Program-made: the position numbers and the translations under genes
Notes under the pieces: generated by a model
Seen by the model: only the letters and a program-made list of their open reading frames with translations
Told to the model about the DNA's origin: nothing
Database searches by the model: none
Part shown: in pieces, positions 35,853 to 42,793 of the stretch
Position numbering within the stretch: position 1 is the stretch's first letter
Layout: the number at the start of each line of letters is the position of its first letter
Source of the DNA: an uncultured Lachnospiraceae bacterium
GTDB lineage: Bacteria; Bacillota; Clostridia; Lachnospirales; Lachnospiraceae
Reading direction: 5' to 3'
Length of the DNA: 64,000 nucleotides
NCBI GenBank assembly: GCA_947588845.1
Contig: CANQAR010000004.1
Location: 1-64,000 of the forward strand

Positions 35853-35896
35853 AATATTATATGTTATATAATATTATCCGGCAGAAACTTTGTCAA
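35853..35896 (-). promoter_or_regulatory. PadR operon promoter with overlapping palindromic operator
   Basis: On the minus strand TTGACA (35896-35891) and TATTAT (35873-35868) are 17 bp apart. A perfect palindrome AATATTATAT-GTT-ATATAATATT (35853-35875) covers the -10 and the start of transcription. The padR start is about 70 nt downstream. Confidence 0.7.
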
Positions 35897-36022
35897 CACA
35901 TTTCTTGATAAATATTTTATCCATCCAGAAGCGGAAACTCATTGCCTTTATTCTTTTCATGGAATATAATCAAACCGTTCCTGCAGACCAGTTTCCCCGG
36001 AATAATGAGCGGAGCTGATAAA

Positions 36023-37777
36023 ATGTACACAACATCTTCTGATTCAGACAGCAGGCTGTGCCAGCCTTCCATACAGAACCTTCCTGCGGGTTCCGGCGTA
36101 AAATCCGGATCCGCTCTGTCCTCCGGGCAGGTTGTTGTCCTGTCCGGCCAGATCCTTCGTCTGCTGCAGGAAGAATTCATGATCCGTTTTCCGGCATTTC
36201 CGGAAATTTTTGGTCAGCTTACTCCTGTTCCCGCTTTACAGATGGAAACCGTTTCGGCGGCAGTTCCGACAGACAGAAAACTCCAGGAAATTTCCAGCAA
36301 AAACGGGACTCCGGACGAAACATTCCAAATGAAAAACAATTCTACAGCAGAAACCTGCAAAAAAATTCCCCGCATGGAAGCAGCCCTCGGAACGGACGGC
36401 AGTCATCTGTACTACGAACCGACTCTGCTCTGCGCAGAATTTCTTCAGTCCCCGGACCGGCTGAAGCACGCTTATCTGCACGTCCACGTGCACTGTCTCT
36501 GTCTGCACATGTTCCAGGACCAAAGCTGTCAGGAACGCCTGAGAAGAACCTCTCAGAACTGCACTGAGATTTTTGATACATCTCCGCCTCCTGCCCATAA
36601 GGAACAACAGCATTCGCAGGAATACACGGACCAGCGGGAAATTTCCGGGTATGAAAAAAGACAGGACAAAAATACGGAAGCCGAAAATCGGAAAAATCTG
36701 TGGGATCAGGCATGCGATCTGTCGGCGGAATTTATGACCGGGCTGCTTCTGGAAGAAGATCAGGATCTTTTTGCGGAACAACTATCGTCGGCGATCTCTG
36801 GATTTTCTTCTTTAAATTACCTGGACGCCTCCTTTTTCCTTCCCCTCCTGGAGGCTTCCCCGTCTCTGCAGGAACTCGCCGTACAGTGTTCCCGCGACAC
36901 GCATCGATTCTGGTATGAGGAAGCGCCGGATACAGACGACAGCTTCCCGGAACAGGCCCGCGCTTCAGCAGACGACAATTCCGGCAGAAAATCTGCCGCG
37001 GACGGACATCGTTCTTCCTTTCTCCGGTTACAGGAGACACTTGCAGACAAATGGGTGGATCAGCGCCGCAAACTGAACACGTTTCTGTCGAACGGAGCAG
37101 GTCATAAGAATAAAGAGGCAGGACGAGATACCGAAGACGCCGCTCTGCAGAAGCGGGATGCGATGGATTACCGGAAATTTCTGCACCAGTTCGCAGTCCC
37201 CCGCGAGGAACCCATTCTGGATCCGGACTCTTTTGATTACATTCCGTACTGCTATGGACTGACTTACTATGAGAACATGCCCTTTCTGGAACCACTCGAA
37301 TACAGCGAGGTAAACCGGCTCGACGAACTCGCAATCGCGATCGACACCTCAGGCTCCTGTTCCGGCCAGATTGTCCGGCGTTTCCTCGAGGAAACCTGGA
37401 ACATCCTGCGGCAGAAAGAAAACTTCTTCTCGCGGATGCGGCTGCACCTGATCCAGTGCGACTCCATGATACAGGATCACCAGATCTTTACGAGCGTTGA
37501 GCAATGGGAAGAAGCGCTTCCCAGCCTGAAAATCCAGGGACTGGGCAATACGGATTTCCGCCCCGTATTCGACTACCTGAATACTCTGATCCAGAAAAAG
37601 GAAATCCGGCGGCTGCGCGGGCTGCTCTATTTTACCGATGGGGACGGCATTTACCCGCGATCCCGGCCGCCTTTTGACACAGCTTTCGTATTTTTGAACC
37701 GGCGGCTGGAAAAACAGAAAATCCCCGACTGGGGAATCCGGCTGAATCTGGATCTGCCGGATATATACGAAAGATAA
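36023..37777 (+). CDS. VWA-like domain protein with N-terminal putative metallopeptidase domain (DUF2201 type)
   Basis: This 584-residue protein pairs with the MoxR-type ATPase downstream. The N-terminal part has the H-x-x-x-H-like HVHVHCLCLH expected for the putative metallopeptidase domain. The C-terminal VWA-like domain has a MIDAS-type AIDTSGSCSG near residue 450 and LLYFTDGDG. Between them lies a long variable linker rich in charged and cysteine-poor low-complexity sequence. GGAG is 8 nt before the ATG at 36023; the ORF-track start at 35942 lacks a site. VWA/MoxR pairs act as metal- or complex-assembly chaperones; the target here is unknown. Confidence 0.8.
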   Translation: MYTTSSDSDSRLCQPSIQNLPAGSGVKSGSALSSGQVVVLSGQILRLLQEEFMIRFPAFPEIFGQLTPVPALQMETVSAAVPTDRKLQEISSKNGTPDETFQMKNNSTAETCKKIPRMEAALGTDGSHLYYEPTLLCAEFLQSPDRLKHAYLHVHVHCLCLHMFQDQSCQERLRRTSQNCTEIFDTSPPPAHKEQQHSQEYTDQREISGYEKRQDKNTEAENRKNLWDQACDLSAEFMTGLLLEEDQDLFAEQLSSAISGFSSLNYLDASFFLPLLEASPSLQELAVQCSRDTHRFWYEEAPDTDDSFPEQARASADDNSGRKSAADGHRSSFLRLQETLADKWVDQRRKLNTFLSNGAGHKNKEAGRDTEDAALQKRDAMDYRKFLHQFAVPREEPILDPDSFDYIPYCYGLTYYENMPFLEPLEYSEVNRLDELAIAIDTSGSCSGQIVRRFLEETWNILRQKENFFSRMRLHLIQCDSMIQDHQIFTSVEQWEEALPSLKIQGLGNTDFRPVFDYLNTLIQKKEIRRLRGLLYFTDGDGIYPRSRPPFDTAFVFLNRRLEKQKIPDWGIRLNLDLPDIYER

Positions 37778-38037
37778 GCCCTGACTGAAATATTATCTCC
37801 GCGTACAATAAACCGGACAATATATCTGCACAGATATCGGATAACACGAATTTTTCAGCATGATAATTTTGAGTTCAGAACTCGCCCACAAATTCTGCGC
37901 GCAGGATTCGGATCTGCAGATCTTGTGCACAGGATTCAGAACTGCGTCAGCAGACACTTTCAGACAGGTATCAATGGCACCCGGAGCCTTCGCGAAACGT
38001 ATATCAGACGAGAAAGTAACCCACGAGGATAATTACT
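37778..38037. other. Intergenic cluster of short palindromes between the VWA and AAA genes
   Basis: Within 75 bp there are four separate perfect palindromes: AGTTCAGAACT (37872), CTGCGCGCAG (37895), GATCTGCAGATC (37911) and TGTGCACA (37924), and TTCAGAACT recurs at 37936. No gene or terminator is evident. It could be a recombination or protein-binding site. Confidence 0.45.
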
Positions 38038-39816
38038 ATGAATATAAGAGAAGCGAAAGAAGAAATTAAACATACTCTGCTGGCCTACACAGCCAGAAAC
38101 GCCCGGGGAGGCTACGCGATTCCGCCCCGCCACCAGCGGCCGGTCCTTTTGATCGGTCCTCCCGGCATCGGCAAGACAGCCGTCATGCAGCAGGCCGCCC
38201 AGGAATGCGGCGTCGGATTCGTCTCCTACACAATGACACATCACACACGCCAGAGTGCTGTAGGACTTCCGTTTATCAAAAGCCGCACCTTCGACGGACA
38301 GGAATATTCCATCACGGAATATACGATGAGCGAGATCATCGCCTCCGTTTACCGGTGCATGGAGGAAAGCGGCAAAAAAGAAGGACTGCTGTTCCTCGAC
38401 GAGATCAACTGCGTCTCCGAGACACTGGCCCCGACCATGCTGCAGTTTCTGCAGAACAAGACCTTCGGAAGCCACCGCCTGCCGGACGGCTGGGTGCTTG
38501 CCGCCGCCGGGAATCCGCAGGAATACAATAAATCGGTCCGCGAGTTTGACATCGCCACGCTCGACCGCCTGAAATATATCACAGTGGAGGCGGATTATGA
38601 CGCATGGCGCGCCTATGCTCTCGAAGCCGGCATCCATGGCTCCATCCTCGCTTACCTGGATACGCACCGCAACCGGTTTTATATGCTGGAGCAGACTTAC
38701 GCGAGCAAAACTTTCGCGACTGCCCGCGGCTGGGAAGATCTGTCATATCTTCTTCTCCAGTATGAGGCTCTGCATCTTCCCGTGACCCCCGCTTTGATCG
38801 GACAATACCTGCACATGGAAGAACTCGCGCGCGATTTCACCGGTTACTATCAGTTTTTTATCTCCAGAAAAGAAAACCTGCCCGTGACGGCCATGCTTTC
38901 CGGAGATGAAGAAGCCGCGGCGGCCTGTCTCCGGCTGCTGCAAAAGGCGCCGTTCGACGAAAAACTGCTGTTCGTACATCTCTCCCTCTCCTTTCTCGGG
39001 GAAAAGCTGCAGTCCTGGGAACATAAGCAAAAACAGCTTCAGCTCTTTGGCAATGTTCTGGAACGGCTTGACCGCTTCCAGAAACAGCAAAAGCTGTCCT
39101 CCCTGGCTGCGGCGGTCAGACCCTTTCTGGAAAAGGAAGAAGAAATACTCTCGATCCGGCATCAGCACGGCCTGTCCTCCGATGAGGAAATCCAGAATAC
39201 GCGGCAGATCCTGTACGAGCTCCGGGATCTCGCGTACCGCTGCCGCAGCGCGGTACCCGTATTCAGATCTGACAGTTCCGGCGTCCTTCCTCCTTGTGGC
39301 AGGGCGTCGTCCAATCCCAAATCCAGCGATGATCAGACGCAGATGCCCGCACCAGCCCCGCTCTGCCGGAATATCCCGCTGACAGATGAACCTGAAAGCT
39401 GGTTGCCATCTGGTTCCGCAGACAACAATGGTCAGCTGGTTGCTTCGGCCCCGCTCTGTCCGAATATCCCGCTGGCAGACGGATCTGAAAATCATTTGAC
39501 GTCTGATCTTGTCAGGCTGACATCGGACGGATCAGAGGACAGGATTTTCTTTGAAAGAGAGAAAACAGCCCGCCAGGATTCCCTGCGGGCGACGGCGAAC
39601 GAACTTCTCCGTATGCTGGAGCGCTGCGCCTTTCTTTTGGAAAAAGCCGACGGACCGGAACTCACTTTGTTTGTTTCTTCGATTTACCAGAACAAACTGG
39701 CCGTCTCCTTTCTAAAACAACATCCCTCGCCGCTGTTTGACCGGCTGAAAGAACGGCTGCAGTTCGCGTCGCGCGAAGAACAGCTGCGGCAGGCGCTGGA
39801 AAATACCCTGCTGTGA
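38038..39816 (+). CDS. MoxR-type AAA ATPase
   Basis: This 592-residue AAA+ ATPase has Walker A GPPGIGKT near residue 40, Walker B LLFLDEINC near 120, sensor-like AAGNPQEYNKS and an arginine-finger-like LDRLKYI. Residues about 410-510 form a poorly conserved linker that contains an imperfect duplication (APLCRNIPLTDEPE and APLCPNIPLADGSE). A helical C-terminal region follows. It is 260 nt after the VWA gene, and order VWA-then-AAA is the reverse of many such pairs. It should remodel a target together with the VWA protein. The ribosome site (GAGGA) is close to the ATG. Confidence 0.85.
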   Translation: MNIREAKEEIKHTLLAYTARNARGGYAIPPRHQRPVLLIGPPGIGKTAVMQQAAQECGVGFVSYTMTHHTRQSAVGLPFIKSRTFDGQEYSITEYTMSEIIASVYRCMEESGKKEGLLFLDEINCVSETLAPTMLQFLQNKTFGSHRLPDGWVLAAAGNPQEYNKSVREFDIATLDRLKYITVEADYDAWRAYALEAGIHGSILAYLDTHRNRFYMLEQTYASKTFATARGWEDLSYLLLQYEALHLPVTPALIGQYLHMEELARDFTGYYQFFISRKENLPVTAMLSGDEEAAAACLRLLQKAPFDEKLLFVHLSLSFLGEKLQSWEHKQKQLQLFGNVLERLDRFQKQQKLSSLAAAVRPFLEKEEEILSIRHQHGLSSDEEIQNTRQILYELRDLAYRCRSAVPVFRSDSSGVLPPCGRASSNPKSSDDQTQMPAPAPLCRNIPLTDEPESWLPSGSADNNGQLVASAPLCPNIPLADGSENHLTSDLVRLTSDGSEDRIFFEREKTARQDSLRATANELLRMLERCAFLLEKADGPELTLFVSSIYQNKLAVSFLKQHPSPLFDRLKERLQFASREEQLRQALENTLL

Positions 39817-39970
39817 TATGAGTATGAGAAATCCTCTTTTCGGAAATACTGAATCTGGAGCGCTGCCCTCTTTCCTCGGATCATGGAACGTCACAGTTCT
39901 GCAGCTCGATGACACGCGAAGCCTGTACAACGTATTTTGATTCGAAAAATGGCAGGGATTCCTTTATCAG

Positions 39971-40032
39971 GCCGCAGTCCGCACAAAAATCATTGCGTCG
40001 ATGCAACACACCGCATTGTACCGGACTGCGGC
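39971..40032 (+). promoter_or_regulatory. Structured leader before the small acidic protein gene
   Basis: GCCGCAGTCCG (39971-39981) and CGGACTGCGGC (40022-40032) are perfect 11-bp arms; the 40-nt loop contains a smaller TTGC/GCAA hairpin. The AAAGGAG ribosome site begins 8 nt after the right arm. It may be a regulatory leader, or an attenuator between the AAA gene and the small gene. Confidence 0.45.
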
Positions 40033-40057
40033 ACTACCGAAAGGAGAAACCACAGCA

Positions 40058-40300
40058 ATGAATGAAAAATATGAAAGTCCTTCCGCGCAGAACCCGAATG
40101 ATACCGACAGATACGGCATTCCCCACGTATCACTCGACGGATACGGTCACATGGGAAACGCCTGCTCCGCAACAGACTGTACCGGCCTGATCCCGGCGCT
40201 GCCGGAATCCGAAGAAGAACTGGAAGCTTATGAGGAAATGTATCAATTCTGCGCGCAGAAGCCACGTTCCACCGCAGCAGAAGCCGACACCATTTCCTGA
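40058..40300 (+). CDS. Small acidic protein of unknown function
   Basis: This 80-residue protein has no membrane segment and matches no family I can name with certainty. It is acidic, with a compact motif ATDCTGLIPALPESEEELEA and three cysteines (two in the CSATDC pair). AAAGGAG lies 11 nt before the ATG at 40058. It follows the VWA and MoxR genes on the same strand after a structured leader, so it may be a substrate or partner of that pair. The ORF-track extension to 40001 crosses the hairpin and is not favoured. Confidence 0.55.
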   Translation: MNEKYESPSAQNPNDTDRYGIPHVSLDGYGHMGNACSATDCTGLIPALPESEEELEAYEEMYQFCAQKPRSTAAEADTIS

Positions 40301-40340
40301 CAGATGCTGGTGTAATTTAACGACGTTACATTCCACCGTT

Positions 40341-40369
40341 TTCGCGCAGCATGAAACACGCTGCGCGAA
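40341..40369. terminator. Hairpin between convergent genes
   Basis: TTCGCGCAGC (40341-40350) and GCTGCGCGAA (40360-40369) are perfect 10-bp arms around ATGAAACAC. It lies between the small acidic protein gene and the Panacea antitoxin gene, marking the edge of the AT-rich defence region. Confidence 0.6.
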
Positions 40370-40394
40370 GGAGGGCGGGAATCGTCACTGTGAA

Positions 40395-41405
40395 TCATGA
40401 TGCCTTATCCAGCATATCATAAATATAAGTCCGCAGACCATTCTCGGTATCTATGCTGTATTTTTGGTTCATCAAGATATAGTAATTCATAATCCTCGCT
40501 TTCGGCAGAATCTCACTGGAAGGAATGCTGTCGCCATATCCTTTTCTCGCTTCCATCCACGGATCCTCATTGTGTGTGATCTTCTCCAGTACTTTTCCGC
40601 TATACATACCGAAAGTATTTACTACAAGGTCGGTCACCCGTTTCTCATCTTTCGTCAAGGCATCCTCCTTACCTTCCAAAAGTGCAAACCGCGCGTCATC
40701 AATCGGATTATATTTGAAATCCCTGAAAAGGTCATACACTTCCGGATAAACCGGACCATGTACCCATGCGCTGCAATCCTCTTCAAAGATCGGCTTCCCA
40801 TACAACGCGGAATAAACGCCCTGGACAAAGTAAAGCAGCTTCTGCAGCATAAGCGGTGTTACCTCTTCCAGCTTTTCAAAAATATACGCAATCACCCTGA
40901 GCATCTTATCTGAAACGGAAAACAGACGCTCTATGCTTTCTGCCGCGGCAAAAGCTTTCCTGTATGCCGCATTCGTCAGTTTCTTCCGGTTCTCCATGAG
41001 TTTCTGCTTCATGTATGCCGGGGACGAAAGCGCCGCTTTGATGATATCCGAATACTCTTTAGATGGCACCTGCCCTTCCAGATATCTCGGTATGGTTACT
41101 TCCCCGAATCCAAGCGCCAGGGACAGCGGCGCCTTTCCGATCTTATAAATCTTCATCAGCCTTTCGATATCATCAATCGATACAATCCCTTCTGCCGCCC
41201 TGTACTGCTCGTCGATTTCCTGAACATTCTTATCAATGAGACCCGGAATGCTCATTTCCTCACCGCAATCAGCACAGACGGCCACAGTGATTCCAAAAGT
41301 GTAATCCTTATCCCTTATATTCTTTACAATGTCTTTCCTCTGCAAAAGGTACTCCGTCTCTCTCCTGCATTCTATACAAAAATCTTTTCTTCCCTTCTCT
41401 GTCAT
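40395..41405 (-). CDS. Panacea-domain (DUF4065) antitoxin with MqsA-like N-terminus
   Basis: This 336-residue protein appears to have three parts. Residues 1-70 are a zinc-ribbon-like region with CIEC and CADC pairs as in MqsA antitoxins. Residues 75-150 are a helix-turn-helix of the same kind (APLSLALGFGEVTIPRYLEG). The C-terminal third is a Panacea/DUF4065 domain (LQKLLYFVQGVYSALYGKPIFEED, WVHGPVYPEVYDLF). Panacea domains neutralise many unrelated toxins. AGAGGTG is 6 nt before the ATG. It lies 27 nt after an MqsR-like toxin gene, the same toxin-first order as mqsRA, and should bind both the toxin and the shared operator. Confidence 0.8.
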   Translation of the reverse strand: MTEKGRKDFCIECRRETEYLLQRKDIVKNIRDKDYTFGITVAVCADCGEEMSIPGLIDKNVQEIDEQYRAAEGIVSIDDIERLMKIYKIGKAPLSLALGFGEVTIPRYLEGQVPSKEYSDIIKAALSSPAYMKQKLMENRKKLTNAAYRKAFAAAESIERLFSVSDKMLRVIAYIFEKLEEVTPLMLQKLLYFVQGVYSALYGKPIFEEDCSAWVHGPVYPEVYDLFRDFKYNPIDDARFALLEGKEDALTKDEKRVTDLVVNTFGMYSGKVLEKITHNEDPWMEARKGYGDSIPSSEILPKARIMNYYILMNQKYSIDTENGLRTYIYDMLDKAS

Positions 41406-41432
41406 AATGGTCACCTCTGACTTGCCTCCTGA

Positions 41433-41843
41433 TTATTTGAAATAGTATGTAAGCGGATACTTCTGTTCATGAAACGAAATAATAATTACAAAACAGTTCT
41501 CCAGCTTATTGAACTTGATATACAGAGAGACCGTCTTTTCTTCCGCTCCATTTCTCTCCAAAAGAACTACGTCCTTCCCAAATACGTAGAGTCTCTCATG
41601 TTCAAAGCCCTTATGCTCATTCTGCAGAATCTCCGAAAAGTCCATTACAGTAAGGCTCAATATGATTTCTTTTGCTTTTGCCTCGTCAATAACATAATCC
41701 AGAAACAAATTGATGTTATCCAACCGCCTGGCATTCCGATCCAGCCGATAGTTGTCTTTCTCAACAGCTTCCTTCACCCCGGAAAGATACTGTTCTATGT
41801 CTTTCTTATCTATATTCAATACTTTATCCTCCGCAGAGTGCAT
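41433..41843 (-). CDS. Putative MqsR-like toxin (ribonuclease fold)
   Basis: This protein of about 136 residues has a C-terminal half resembling MqsR-type toxins, which cut mRNA: LSLTVMDFSEILQNE, then RLYVFGKDVV, VSLYIKFNKLENCFVIIISFHE. Its position directly before an MqsA/Panacea-type antitoxin supports the call. The start is uncertain. A consensus promoter would begin the transcript near 41865, excluding the ATG at 41870 unless transcription starts earlier, so the ATG at 41843 is given. No clear ribosome site precedes either. Similarity is recognisable but weak, so another toxin of related fold is possible. Confidence 0.6.
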   Translation of the reverse strand: MHSAEDKVLNIDKKDIEQYLSGVKEAVEKDNYRLDRNARRLDNINLFLDYVIDEAKAKEIILSLTVMDFSEILQNEHKGFEHERLYVFGKDVVLLERNGAEEKTVSLYIKFNKLENCFVIIISFHEQKYPLTYYFK

Positions 41844-41900
41844 GATATGTTTTTTATTTTTTTCTATCATGAGTATAACAATTTGATTGCTTTTTGTCAA
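41841..41900 (-). promoter_or_regulatory. Consensus promoter and operator-like repeat of the toxin-antitoxin operon
   Basis: On the minus strand TTGACA (41900-41895) and TATACT (41877-41872) are exactly 17 bp apart. TATCATG (41865-41871) and CATGATA (41841-41847) form a 7-bp inverted repeat over the predicted start of transcription, suited to binding by the antitoxin's helix-turn-helix. Confidence 0.65.
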
Positions 41901-41956
41901 TATCCTATCATACGGAGAACCTGCCACTGGCAGCTTTTCTGCATACTAAGGCATCA

Positions 41957-41983
41957 AAAGCGGCAGGAAATTTTCTCTGCCGC
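41957..41983 (-). terminator. Intrinsic terminator, minus strand
   Basis: GCGGCAG and CTGCCGC (41960-41983) pair around a 10-nt loop and TTTTGATG follows on the minus strand. It separates the DUF3791 gene from the toxin-antitoxin pair. Confidence 0.6.
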
Positions 41984-42141
41984 CAATTTCATTTTCAGAT
42001 TGTCTTCCTCCACATCTCCGCCCACTGCTTCTTGAACAATTCCGCTTTATTTTCAATCAAATCCTGCACCAAAGTCCAAATGTGCTTTTGAGTGCTCAAT
42101 ATCTGGTTTCTGTATTTTCAGTGTTGTTCCATGATACACAA

Positions 42142-42357
42142 TCATATATGAACTCCTTTTTCTTTTACAAATTCAGTGATATCTTCCACCAGATACTGCT
42201 TCCCCTGCGTATGAAGCACGTCATAACAAGGTAAAATATAGCCGTCCAATATTCCTGATTCATTCAAAATCTGATATACCTGTCCATAAGTTCTGTTCCA
42301 TGTTTCGGCCAGCGCATGAATAAGAAACACAGAGAATTCTAACATCTTTCTATCCAT
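42142..42357 (-). CDS. DUF3791 domain protein
   Basis: This 71-residue helical protein resembles DUF3791 proteins (MLEFSVFLIHALAETWNRTYGQVYQILNESG, then CYDVLHTQGKQYLVEDITEFV). These commonly sit beside toxin-like genes in Firmicutes, often DUF3990. GGAGG is 5 nt before the ATG at 42357; the longer ORF-track start is inside the upstream gene region. It is 26 nt after a nucleotidyltransferase-like gene on the same strand, so the two probably act together as a small toxin-antitoxin-like unit. No biochemical role is known to me. Confidence 0.6.
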   Translation of the reverse strand: MDRKMLEFSVFLIHALAETWNRTYGQVYQILNESGILDGYILPCYDVLHTQGKQYLVEDITEFVKEKGVHI

Positions 42358-42383
42358 AATAACCTCCCTGAACAATACAAAAG

Positions 42384-42704
42384 TCAAGCAGCATATACGA
42401 TTACCCCTTTCTTATCGACTTCCTTCTTTATTTGTCCATTTAAACGCCGATAAATCAATATATCACAGTTGGCATCACACGTTTTACAAAGTTCAACATG
42501 CAGATTGTGTAAGTCGCGCCCTCTATCCGGACAATCAACATCTGCACAGACATCGATATCACTTTCTTCCGTACAATAGTCGGTAACGCTGCTCCCAAAA
42601 ATAATCAGCCGCTTTACAAACGGATATTTCCGGGCCACGTTAATCATCTTATTTACAGAATCCAGCTTGATTCGGTTAACTCTGGAAGTATCAATTCTCT
42701 CCAT
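42384..42704 (-). CDS. Minimal nucleotidyltransferase domain protein (MNT-like)
   Basis: This 106-residue protein is a small nucleotidyltransferase of the Pol-beta type: RLIIFGSSVTDYCTEESDIDVCAD gives the GS-x-D-x-D core, though here the first G-S is followed by SVTD. AGGAGG is 6 nt before the ATG. Such minimal enzymes often act as antitoxins that modify a HEPN toxin (MntA/HepT). Here the adjacent gene encodes a DUF3791 protein, not a recognisable HEPN protein, so the pairing may be a variant unit. Confidence 0.7.
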   Translation of the reverse strand: MERIDTSRVNRIKLDSVNKMINVARKYPFVKRLIIFGSSVTDYCTEESDIDVCADVDCPDRGRDLHNLHVELCKTCDANCDILIYRRLNGQIKKEVDKKGVIVYAA

Positions 42705-42793
42705 AAGAATCCTCCTGATTTATTGTCTGCTTCATTGTACCACAGTCTCCGGAATCCGAAAAGATATATAATATGTTTCCTGCCTTTCAGTTA

